Shown: piece after piece, positions 58,181-64,000 of the stretch
Layout of the letters: each line of letters starts with the position of its first letter
How positions within the stretch are numbered: position 1 is the stretch's first letter
NCBI RefSeq assembly: GCF_000298315.2
Contig: NZ_AEYE02000021.1
Location: 83,402 to 147,401 of the forward strand
Reading direction: 5' to 3'
Source: Rhizobium grahamii CCGE 502
GTDB taxonomy: Bacteria > Pseudomonadota > Alphaproteobacteria > Rhizobiales > Rhizobiaceae
DNA length: 64,000 nucleotides
The notes under the pieces: generated by a model
Told to the model about the DNA's origin: nothing
Database searches by the model: none
What the model saw: the letters and a program-made list of their open reading frames with translations, nothing else
Position numbers and translations under genes: made by a program

Positions 58181-59404
58181 TCAGGGGACAGAATCCATGC
58201 TTTTGCCTCCCGTCATGCTTTTCCGAGCCAGCGCCATCAGCATCGGGCCGGGCGAAAACTGCTTGATCTGGGCACGGCGCGTGAGATCCCTGAGGTATCC
58301 GCCAGCCGAGTTGATAAACCGACCTCGCTCCAGGATGCATGCCAGGGCAACAGCGGCGTTCTCGGGGCCCATCACGTGGCAGGCGTCATCAAAGGTCGCA
58401 GAGGTCACCCCTAGCATCGATCTGACGACAGCAGCCGCCTTCTTCAGGTCATTCCAGCTATGAATGACGCCACCGGGTCCATAGGCTGCAATGTCAGGGC
58501 ATGCCTTCAGCACCAGGCTCAGCGGTAAGGCTTGGTTGGGTGGAGCGTGTGACGGCTCTTGGCGGATTGAGGGACTGCAAGCTGGCCTTTGGGCGAATGC
58601 TTCAGATTCAATATGAGATTCAGTGTTAGAACTCTGTGTGTGGTGCTCATTGTGAGCGTCATTGGTGCTCGAATTATCCAAATCCCGGTGCAATTTCAGG
58701 ACATTGATGATTTTCGACTGCAGGCGGCTCATTCCATCGAGAATGAGGGTGATGTCATCGAGCGACTGTGAACGGGACAGGGTCTCGATAAGGCTCTGAT
58801 AGATATCTTCGATTGTTTGCCAGTCGCCATCGACGCCTTCTTGCTTGGCAACGCTAATCAGCTTCCGCACGTCGCGCCGGCAGATGGTCAGACTTTCTCT
58901 TGCCCTGCGCAAGGCTGATCGCTCGGCTACAACGCGCTTGGCGACCACCGCGAACTCTTCGGCGCGCGATAGCAGCGGCGACAGATCGAAGCCATAGGCG
59001 GTTTCGATCTCCCCTCCCCTGCCCCGGTGGGCATATCGCTTGCCATTGGCACTGTCCCTGCGAAGGATCACGCCGGCTTCCACGAGAAGGGCTATATGCC
59101 TGCGCAGCGTCGCCCCAGCGATACCATGAGCCCGGAGCGATAATTGCGCGTTCGACGGAAAGACGACGAGTTGAGCGTCTTGGCAAAGCTCATTGTCGGG
59201 ATAGAAGCTCAAAAGCGCGTCGAGCACAGCCAGACTGCGGTCTTTCAGGCCGAGGGATTGCATTGCTTCGGAGACGTTTCGAAAGACGCTCCATTTATTT
59301 ACCGATTTGCCTTGGCTGATTTCGGCTACAGCAGTGTGCCGTCTCACCAGCGCAAGCGTCATCGGCCGCCGCCCAAAGGGCGTCGTCACATGTTCACCTT
59401 GCAT
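58181..59404 (-). CDS. repC: Replication initiator RepC
   Basis: The 407-residue protein begins with THVTTPFGRRPMTL-like sequence (MQGEHVTTPFGRRPMTLALV). It has the RepC winged-helix region (LSLRAHGIAGATLRRHIALL, EAGVILRRDSANGKRYAHR) and a C-terminal PDIAAYGPGGVIHSWNDLKKA block. RepC binds the origin, which in this plasmid family lies within the repC coding region itself, probably in its AT-rich centre near 58590-58720. It is the third gene of the leftward repABC operon. A predicted antisense RNA lies upstream, in the repB-repC gap. Confidence 0.95.
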   Translation of the reverse strand: MQGEHVTTPFGRRPMTLALVRRHTAVAEISQGKSVNKWSVFRNVSEAMQSLGLKDRSLAVLDALLSFYPDNELCQDAQLVVFPSNAQLSLRAHGIAGATLRRHIALLVEAGVILRRDSANGKRYAHRGRGGEIETAYGFDLSPLLSRAEEFAVVAKRVVAERSALRRARESLTICRRDVRKLISVAKQEGVDGDWQTIEDIYQSLIETLSRSQSLDDITLILDGMSRLQSKIINVLKLHRDLDNSSTNDAHNEHHTQSSNTESHIESEAFAQRPACSPSIRQEPSHAPPNQALPLSLVLKACPDIAAYGPGGVIHSWNDLKKAAAVVRSMLGVTSATFDDACHVMGPENAAVALACILERGRFINSAGGYLRDLTRRAQIKQFSPGPMLMALARKSMTGGKSMDSVP

Positions 59405-59498
59405 TTTCCTTCACCTTTCAGAAGGCAAAAGAAATCTGCTCACCAAAACGGTGCCAAAGACTCTTGACTGTGATTCGAGGAAGTGCGATTCTCTGGTT

Positions 59499-59549
59499 GT
59501 CTAGATCAGAGGAAGGCTTCCACGGCGGCAACGTTGAGGGGGCCTTTTT
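59499..59549 (+). ncRNA. Predicted counter-transcribed antisense RNA (ctRNA, incA type)
   Basis: In repABC plasmids a small RNA is transcribed against the repB-repC leader. Here TTGACT at 59464-59469 and GATTCT at 59487-59492 (17-base spacing) form a plus-strand promoter. AAGGCTTCC at 59513-59521 pairs with GGGGGCCTT at 59538-59546 (nine pairs including two G-U), followed by TTTCTTTT. This is a typical intrinsic terminator. The RNA 5' end is estimated. It would limit repC expression and determine incompatibility. Confidence 0.6.
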
Positions 59550-59559
59550 CTTTTGCTGT

Positions 59560-60573
59560 TCAATCTCCCGTTTTCTGTTTCTCTTCAGAACTCGAATACT
59601 GCTCGAAGAGGCTTTCCAGGTTGCTGGAGAGCCATTGCCCGAAGGATTTGCCCTTCGGATTTCCAAACTCCATGATGAGGCCGTTGCCTTTGGGAGTCGC
59701 CAGCACAGTCACGGACTTGTCCGACGGTGTCCACGCGGTGCTTCCTCTCGCTTGCTTGAGGCGGCGATTCGATTTTCCGGCCGACTTGAGGGTGGAAAGA
59801 AGAAAGAGAAACTTCGCTTCATCCGTTTCGCATGCGACGAACGCTTGTTCCTCGACAGTCTCGCGGGCGCGGGCGCTGACCGAAGGATTCAATAGCAGCT
59901 TCTTCAGCTCTTCCCAGCGGTCACGGCCAATACCTTTTGCGGCTCCAAGCGCGTCAAGGACGGCATCCGGTACGGCCTCGGCAACAGATAGCATTCGCGA
60001 CAGCAGGCTGTCATCGACGGTCAGTGCCGTCTTCAGGACATCCCTCGACATTCCGCTTCTCTGGAGCCTGTTGGCGAAGATCGCCTTCTCAATGAAAGTC
60101 AGATCTGCCCGGGCCGTGTTTTCCTGGCCCTGGGCGATGACGTGTTCGATGTCGGCGAGCGGCTTGACGACCGCCCTCACCTTCAATCCTAGTTCACGTG
60201 CGGCGCGCGCACGGCGATGGCCAAACACGATCATGTACCGGCCATCATCCGTCGGATGCGGACGCACCAGGATAGGGGTCGACTGGCCGGAATGTCGGAT
60301 GGCTTCCTTTAGGCTCTGGAAGGCCTCATCGTCGTCACCAATACGATCGGCAACAAAAGATCCATCGAGGTCACCAGGGTCGAGTGAAATGACCGCCTCG
60401 CCGTCGAGGACGCGCATAGATGTCTCGGCGAGCTCGTCGAGGGACTGAATCATTGACCTTGAAGCGCCTCGCCTCGTGTACGAGGCCCGAGCCTCCGACG
60501 CAGACAGGGCGCCGCGGTCGACATCGTCGCCCATCGTGGCCGTGATGCTTGCAAGAAGGTTTTTTCTAGCCAT
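59560..60573 (-). CDS. repB: Plasmid partition protein RepB (ParB family)
   Basis: The 337-residue protein starts MARKNLLASITATMGDDVDR. The ParB N-terminal domain has STPILVRPHPTDDGRYMIVF (box I), GHRRARAARELGLKVRAVV (box II, with the GHRRARAA motif) and a helix-turn-helix near residues 180-200 (SGMSRDVLKTALTVDDSLLS). It binds parS sites and works with RepA. It is the middle gene of the repABC operon, 75 bases after repA. One parS-like repeat lies between repA and repB. Confidence 0.95.
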   Translation of the reverse strand: MARKNLLASITATMGDDVDRGALSASEARASYTRRGASRSMIQSLDELAETSMRVLDGEAVISLDPGDLDGSFVADRIGDDDEAFQSLKEAIRHSGQSTPILVRPHPTDDGRYMIVFGHRRARAARELGLKVRAVVKPLADIEHVIAQGQENTARADLTFIEKAIFANRLQRSGMSRDVLKTALTVDDSLLSRMLSVAEAVPDAVLDALGAAKGIGRDRWEELKKLLLNPSVSARARETVEEQAFVACETDEAKFLFLLSTLKSAGKSNRRLKQARGSTAWTPSDKSVTVLATPKGNGLIMEFGNPKGKSFGQWLSSNLESLFEQYSSSEEKQKTGD

Positions 60574-60626
60574 TTCCGTCTCCGTTGCGAGTGCCCATCC
60601 CTCTGAAAGAAATCGATTTTTTCGCG

Positions 60627-60645
60627 GTTTGCACGGCTGTCAAAA
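60627..60645. repeat. parS-like repeat, copy 1 (repA-repB gap)
   Basis: GTTTGCACGGCTGTCAAAA occurs here and identically at 62063-62081. It is a partial palindrome (TTTG-CA...TG-CAAA, imperfect in the middle), as expected for a RepB binding site. It lies between the repA stop and the repB start, where parS sites are known in repABC plasmids. Confidence 0.7.
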
Positions 60646-60648
60646 ATG

Positions 60649-61854
60649 TCACTTCCGTCCCCACGCGCTGTGGATCAACGAGACGATCTCACCGTTGACT
60701 GCATTCAGGCTTTCCACGGCACGTTCATAGGTTGATCGGGTGAATTGAGACTTCTCGATCTCATACAAGGTCTGCTTGGTGATCCCGGCATCTGAAATTG
60801 CGGTTGATTTCAGCATCTGGTTCTTCAGCATGCGCTTGTTGAAGAGTGCTTGAAGAAATCCGACCATCTGCGCCTGCGGCTGATCGGTGGGCTCGTAACG
60901 AGTCACAAGGTAGCGGAACCATTTCAGCTTCACGGCGGCGCCGGCGCCCTTGATCGATTCCAGGATGCCGCCAAGCATCAGCAGGAACTGGCTCATTGAC
61001 ATGACATCAAGCATTTGAGGATGAACGGTGATCAGAACAGCTGTTGAAGCGGTGAGTGCCGTCAAAGTGAGGTAGCCAAGCTGGGGCGGGCAGTCGATCA
61101 CGACGACGTCGTAGCGATCGTCGACCTCCTTCAAGGCAGTCGAGATGCGCGTGAAAAAGAGCTTACCTTCCTGAAGGTTCTTGCTGGACGCCGCAAGCGG
61201 TGTCTCATATTCGTATTCCTGGAGCTCCAGGTTGGCAGGAACGATGTCGAGGCCCGGGAAATTTGTAGGGCGGATGAGTTCCGTGATCGATTTGCGATCG
61301 TTGTCGTAACGCAAGGCTTCGTAAAGCGAGGGATTTCGATCGAGTTCCGGCTGGATACCATGAAGCGCTGTCATCGATGCCTGCGGATCAAGATCAATCG
61401 CGAGGACGCGATGGCCTGTCAAAGCAAGATACTGGGCGAGATGCGCTGCGGAGGTCGTCTTTCCAGAGCCGCCCTTGAAGTTCACGACGGAGATAACCTG
61501 TAGGCCCTCACCATTGCGGCGTTGAGGAACGTACTTCTTGAAGTCTGAGCGGCCGTGTTTGTCTAGGTAGCGACGCAATTCCATCATCTGTTCGGCTGTA
61601 TAAGACCGTCGCCCCGAGCTAGACACCTGGGGCGCAGGGCCCTTACCCTCGAGATGAAGCTTCTTGATGTGATTTTGCGTGACGCCAAGATACTCGGCGA
61701 CCTCCGCCAATGAAAACTGTCGGAGCCCCTTCATCGCGTTCGGAGGGTACTGCTCCAGCCGAAGCATGTTCAGCTTGTCAGAGATCAGCTCGCCCTGCTC
61801 AAGGATTTCCTTGTCAAAATCAAGGTCTTCGACGAAGACTGGTGCCATGTTCAT
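60649..61854 (-). CDS. repA: Plasmid partition ATPase RepA (ParA family)
   Basis: The 401-residue protein begins MNMAPVFVEDLDFDKEILEQ, with an HTH near residues 47-68 (FSLAEVAEYLGVTQNHIKKL). The deviant Walker A is KGGSGKTT at about 127-134, followed by Walker A' and B regions (LAIDLDPQASMTALH, VVVIDCPPQLGYLT). It hydrolyses ATP to move plasmids and represses the repABC operon with RepB. It is the first gene of the operon. A second ATG two codons downstream is possible. Confidence 0.96.
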   Translation of the reverse strand: MNMAPVFVEDLDFDKEILEQGELISDKLNMLRLEQYPPNAMKGLRQFSLAEVAEYLGVTQNHIKKLHLEGKGPAPQVSSSGRRSYTAEQMMELRRYLDKHGRSDFKKYVPQRRNGEGLQVISVVNFKGGSGKTTSAAHLAQYLALTGHRVLAIDLDPQASMTALHGIQPELDRNPSLYEALRYDNDRKSITELIRPTNFPGLDIVPANLELQEYEYETPLAASSKNLQEGKLFFTRISTALKEVDDRYDVVVIDCPPQLGYLTLTALTASTAVLITVHPQMLDVMSMSQFLLMLGGILESIKGAGAAVKLKWFRYLVTRYEPTDQPQAQMVGFLQALFNKRMLKNQMLKSTAISDAGITKQTLYEIEKSQFTRSTYERAVESLNAVNGEIVSLIHSAWGRK

Positions 61855-62062
61855 ATCTTGCCATCTTCCGGAATAACGCTTTTCTCAAGCGATCTGCATC
61901 ATAAGCGTGATTTAGATGCGATTCTCTGGCTGGCGCAAGAAGTTTTTAGTTAACAAAGGCTTAATATCCCGATTCTTTATCTTGTTTCGCCCTGACCGCA
62001 CAAAGCGCAGCCGACCCGACAAGAATGGATCCAACGATATGATTTTAAACAATAAATTACGC

Positions 62063-62081
62063 GTTTGCACGGCTGTCAAAA
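62063..62081. repeat. parS-like repeat, copy 2 (upstream of repA)
   Basis: Identical 19-base copy of the repeat at 60627-60645, lying 209 bases upstream of the repA start and inside the promoter region of the rep operon. The pair supports a centromere-like function for RepB binding. Distances to the promoter suggest that RepA/RepB may use it for autorepression as well. Confidence 0.7.
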
Positions 62082-62281
62082 GGCGGCAGGTAACACAGCG
62101 CGCTACGAAGGTGCAAAGGCGGCCGGCGAACGACGGCAGCGGACAGTGAGTTGGACTCACCTGGTTGCTAAAGTTGGGGTTTTACCCGGTTGCCTGAATT
62201 CGAAGCGAACCAGATTTGCAGAAGGGAGAAGATGGCGGATGACGGCTGTTGGAGCCGTCACCCCGCGCGTACAGACACCTA

Positions 62282-62578
62282 TCAGTTATTGTTATCAGCG
62301 CACGTGTCTTCGGAGTTTTCGGTGTTGCTGTTACCGCCCTGCGTTTGCAGCGAGTTCTTCCCCTTCAGCGACTTGCAGTTTTCCTTGTTGAAGTTCTTGG
62401 TCGTGCTGTTGGTCTTCATCTTGTCGACCTTCTTCATTTTCATGGGCTTGGTCGTCTCTGTAGCGGCCCCATGATTTTTGTCCATGGTGGACCCTGCGGG
62501 GGCGGGGTTCGACTGCGCATATGCCGAGCCTGCAAGGCCGATGACCAGAAGTGAGGTAGCGATGAGCTTGACGGACAT
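62282..62578 (-). CDS. Small exported hypothetical protein, Lys/Asn/Thr-rich
   Basis: The ATG at 62578 follows AAGGAGG. The 98-residue product has a signal peptide (MSVKLIATSLLVIGLAGSAY, cleavage near AYAQ). The mature part is NPAPAGSTMDKNHGAATETT with Lys/Asn/Thr-rich repeats, and it ends TEN-SEDTCADNNN with two cysteines (Cys in ENCKS and DTCAD). It is probably a periplasmic protein of unknown function, like others found on rhizobial plasmids. Confidence 0.65.
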   Translation of the reverse strand: MSVKLIATSLLVIGLAGSAYAQSNPAPAGSTMDKNHGAATETTKPMKMKKVDKMKTNSTTKNFNKENCKSLKGKNSLQTQGGNSNTENSEDTCADNNN

Positions 62579-63168
62579 TTCGTCCTCCTTGGTAGCGGTG
62601 CATGATTGCAACCAAATTGGAAACGGTGCCGTGGCGCTGTTGTTCCGGAAGGCAGAGCCGGGGCTGGGAACTATCTTCGCTTTTATCGTGGAGGGTCTCC
62701 CCTTGTCGCATGTATGGAATGCCGGGTGTTTTCCGGAACGAAGATTGCCAGGTGTCTGCAAGCTGGCAGATGGCCAACATGGCAACTTCGGCCTTGGTCC
62801 TGTCGGCACGCGGCCAATTGAGTTTGTCGCGCGGGCGCGCCAAGGTTTCATGCCCCGAGAACGGTCAATCTGGCGCAGCTTGCATTAACGTTGCGGATTC
62901 GGCCACATGTCGACTTGGCGGTAACCAGGACGAGGCGGACGCTGGTCTTTCGGTCTACAAAAGATCCTGGCGAACCAGATCTGAGCGGTTTCAAAGCTCG
63001 TAGGCGACGTGTTCGCTTTGACCGTCGTCTCCGATAGAGATCGTGCCAAGCCCGATTGCATTTTTAGAATCCCCGTTGGATGCGGAGGATTTGGCGTGAT
63101 GCCGGCGAGGGTTCGTCGCCGGCTTTTCGATACTTCTAATCTAATTTTGGGTCCAGCAAGAGATTTGG
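62579..63168. other. Intergenic region, no supported gene
   Basis: About 590 bases between two small leftward genes. Several short frames exist on both strands but none has a good start site or a recognisable domain. It may hold the promoter of the small exported protein gene and residual sequence. Confidence 0.4.
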
Positions 63169-63390
63169 CTAATCTTCATCGTCTGGAATTAATCCGTCAT
63201 AGACTTCCAACAAGGCTTCCGCGATCGCTGCACCGAGTGCGTTGCCAGTCTCGGCAATTGCCTTTTCATCCATGTCACGGGCAGCGATCGCTAGGTTGCC
63301 ACCTTGTTCAGCGACGATCGCTCGAGCCCTTTCGATCGCCCATAGGGCAAAGGCATTGCGGCCTTCAATCGTTACGGTTTCTTGTTCCAT
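63169..63390 (-). CDS. Small hypothetical protein
   Basis: The ATG at 63390 (MEQETVTIEGRNAFALWAIE) follows AAGGA; the product has 73 residues. It is highly helical and acidic at the end: RARAIVAEQGGNLAIAARDM and ALLEVYDGLIPDDED. The pattern resembles a small rhizobial plasmid protein of unknown function. An upstream ATG at 63411 would add seven residues. No neighbour gives a clue to its role. Confidence 0.6.
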   Translation of the reverse strand: MEQETVTIEGRNAFALWAIERARAIVAEQGGNLAIAARDMDEKAIAETGNALGAAIAEALLEVYDGLIPDDED

Positions 63391-63411
63391 TCGTAAGTCC
63401 TTAGAGCGCAC

Positions 63412-64000
63412 CTGTTGAAAGAAGCGGGTTCAGACCACGCGCTAACTCATTCTCCAGTCTCAATCAACTGCGGCGGAGAATGGGTTGGCGACCGAGGCAG
63501 ATTTCCGGATGGGTCAGGCCGAGCGAGCGTCAGCGAAGGTGCGGCTCAGAGAGGGCCGAAAGAAGATCCAAGCGTTTCCTCGCCGGGCTCTCGCTATTGA
63601 GTGGGGCCGGCTGGACGCGCCCCACTTAATAGGATTACCGTGCAGTCGGGATACGTTTTCCCCGAAGGCGCATGCAAGGTCGACTTGACCGAGGTTGCAC
63701 AAGAGTGAAGAGCAATTGGTGGACTAAACTTTTGGCAGATGGAGCCTCTATCATTTCGATCGGTGCATCATAAATGATCTGTTACGTAGGCTGTTGCTAC
63801 ATCGAACCAAAAAGCACAATTGTTTGTCGCTTGGGAAGCCTTGCGAACAGCTGCGCGATCGTTCAGAAGTGAGCGGATCAACTGCCAGTGCTTAAACCGA
63901 GTAACGGAAGCTAATGGCTTATTTACTTCCGTTTTGTATTTTGATTGCATCCTTTCAGCAGGTTAAGGAAATGACCAGCGGGAAGCGCTAAGGGCGCCAG
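63412..64000. other. Right end of the window, no supported gene
   Basis: About 590 bases. A 60-codon minus-strand frame ends at 63768 with an ATG at 63950, but its ribosome site (GAAAGG) abuts the start codon and no domain is seen. Nothing else is supported. Confidence 0.35.

Noticed and set aside
63768-63950. A 60-codon minus-strand gene at the right end
   Set aside because: The Shine-Dalgarno-like GAAAGG abuts the ATG with no spacing, and the sequence has no recognisable domain.

Overview
The window looks like part of a large plasmid or chromid of a Rhizobiales bacterium, most likely Rhizobiaceae. The grounds are a complete repA-repB-repC replication/partition operon near the right end, an alphaproteobacterial GTTC-N7-GTTC LexA box, an imuA-imuB-dnaE2 mutasome, and many small rhizobial accessory genes. 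The DNA is GC-rich. No rRNA, tRNA or CRISPR array was recognised.

Left part (1-13118). A leftward operon holds an N-formylglutamate amidohydrolase-like protein, a DUF1704/QEGLA metallopeptidase and an ATP-grasp ligase that runs off the left edge. It is followed by an RND efflux adaptor/pump pair and an Rrf2 regulator. Next comes a leftward stress-type operon (AhpD-like CxxC protein, NAD(P)-binding reductase, secreted cupin, frameshifted mscS) and a divergent LysR regulator. GGATA-N5-TATCC operator-like palindromes occur upstream of both the Rrf2 gene and the AhpD-like operon, suggesting one regulon.

Glycan cluster (13176-25083). Eight tightly overlapping leftward genes encode a TIGR04290-type methyltransferase, a UDP-glucuronate decarboxylase-like SDR, three CgeB-like glycosyltransferases, a GT4-like glycosyltransferase, a glycoside hydrolase/epimerase fusion and a rhamnose-4-epimerase-like SDR. 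They face a rightward zinc-type dehydrogenase and a Gfo/Idh/MocA oxidoreductase. No flippase or polymerase is present, so the product is probably a small glycan or glycoconjugate.

Middle (25100-52450). Small stress and hypothetical genes surround a Crp regulator and the SOS mutasome. Then follow a two-component system, an Asn/Gly-rich exported protein, an MFS transporter, glgX, a nucleotidyltransferase/metallophosphoesterase pair, a sorbosone-dehydrogenase-like lipoprotein with a DUF2231 membrane protein, a clsB/ybhN/ybhP-like phospholipid locus, a degenerate receiver and an ECF sigma factor.

Right part (52700-64000). An Xre-RES toxin-antitoxin pair has an operator-like palindrome over its promoter. 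Two decayed insertion sequences follow. The repABC operon carries a predicted antisense RNA between repB and repC and two identical 19-bp parS-like repeats, one before repA and one between repA and repB. Short exported or hypothetical genes fill the rest.
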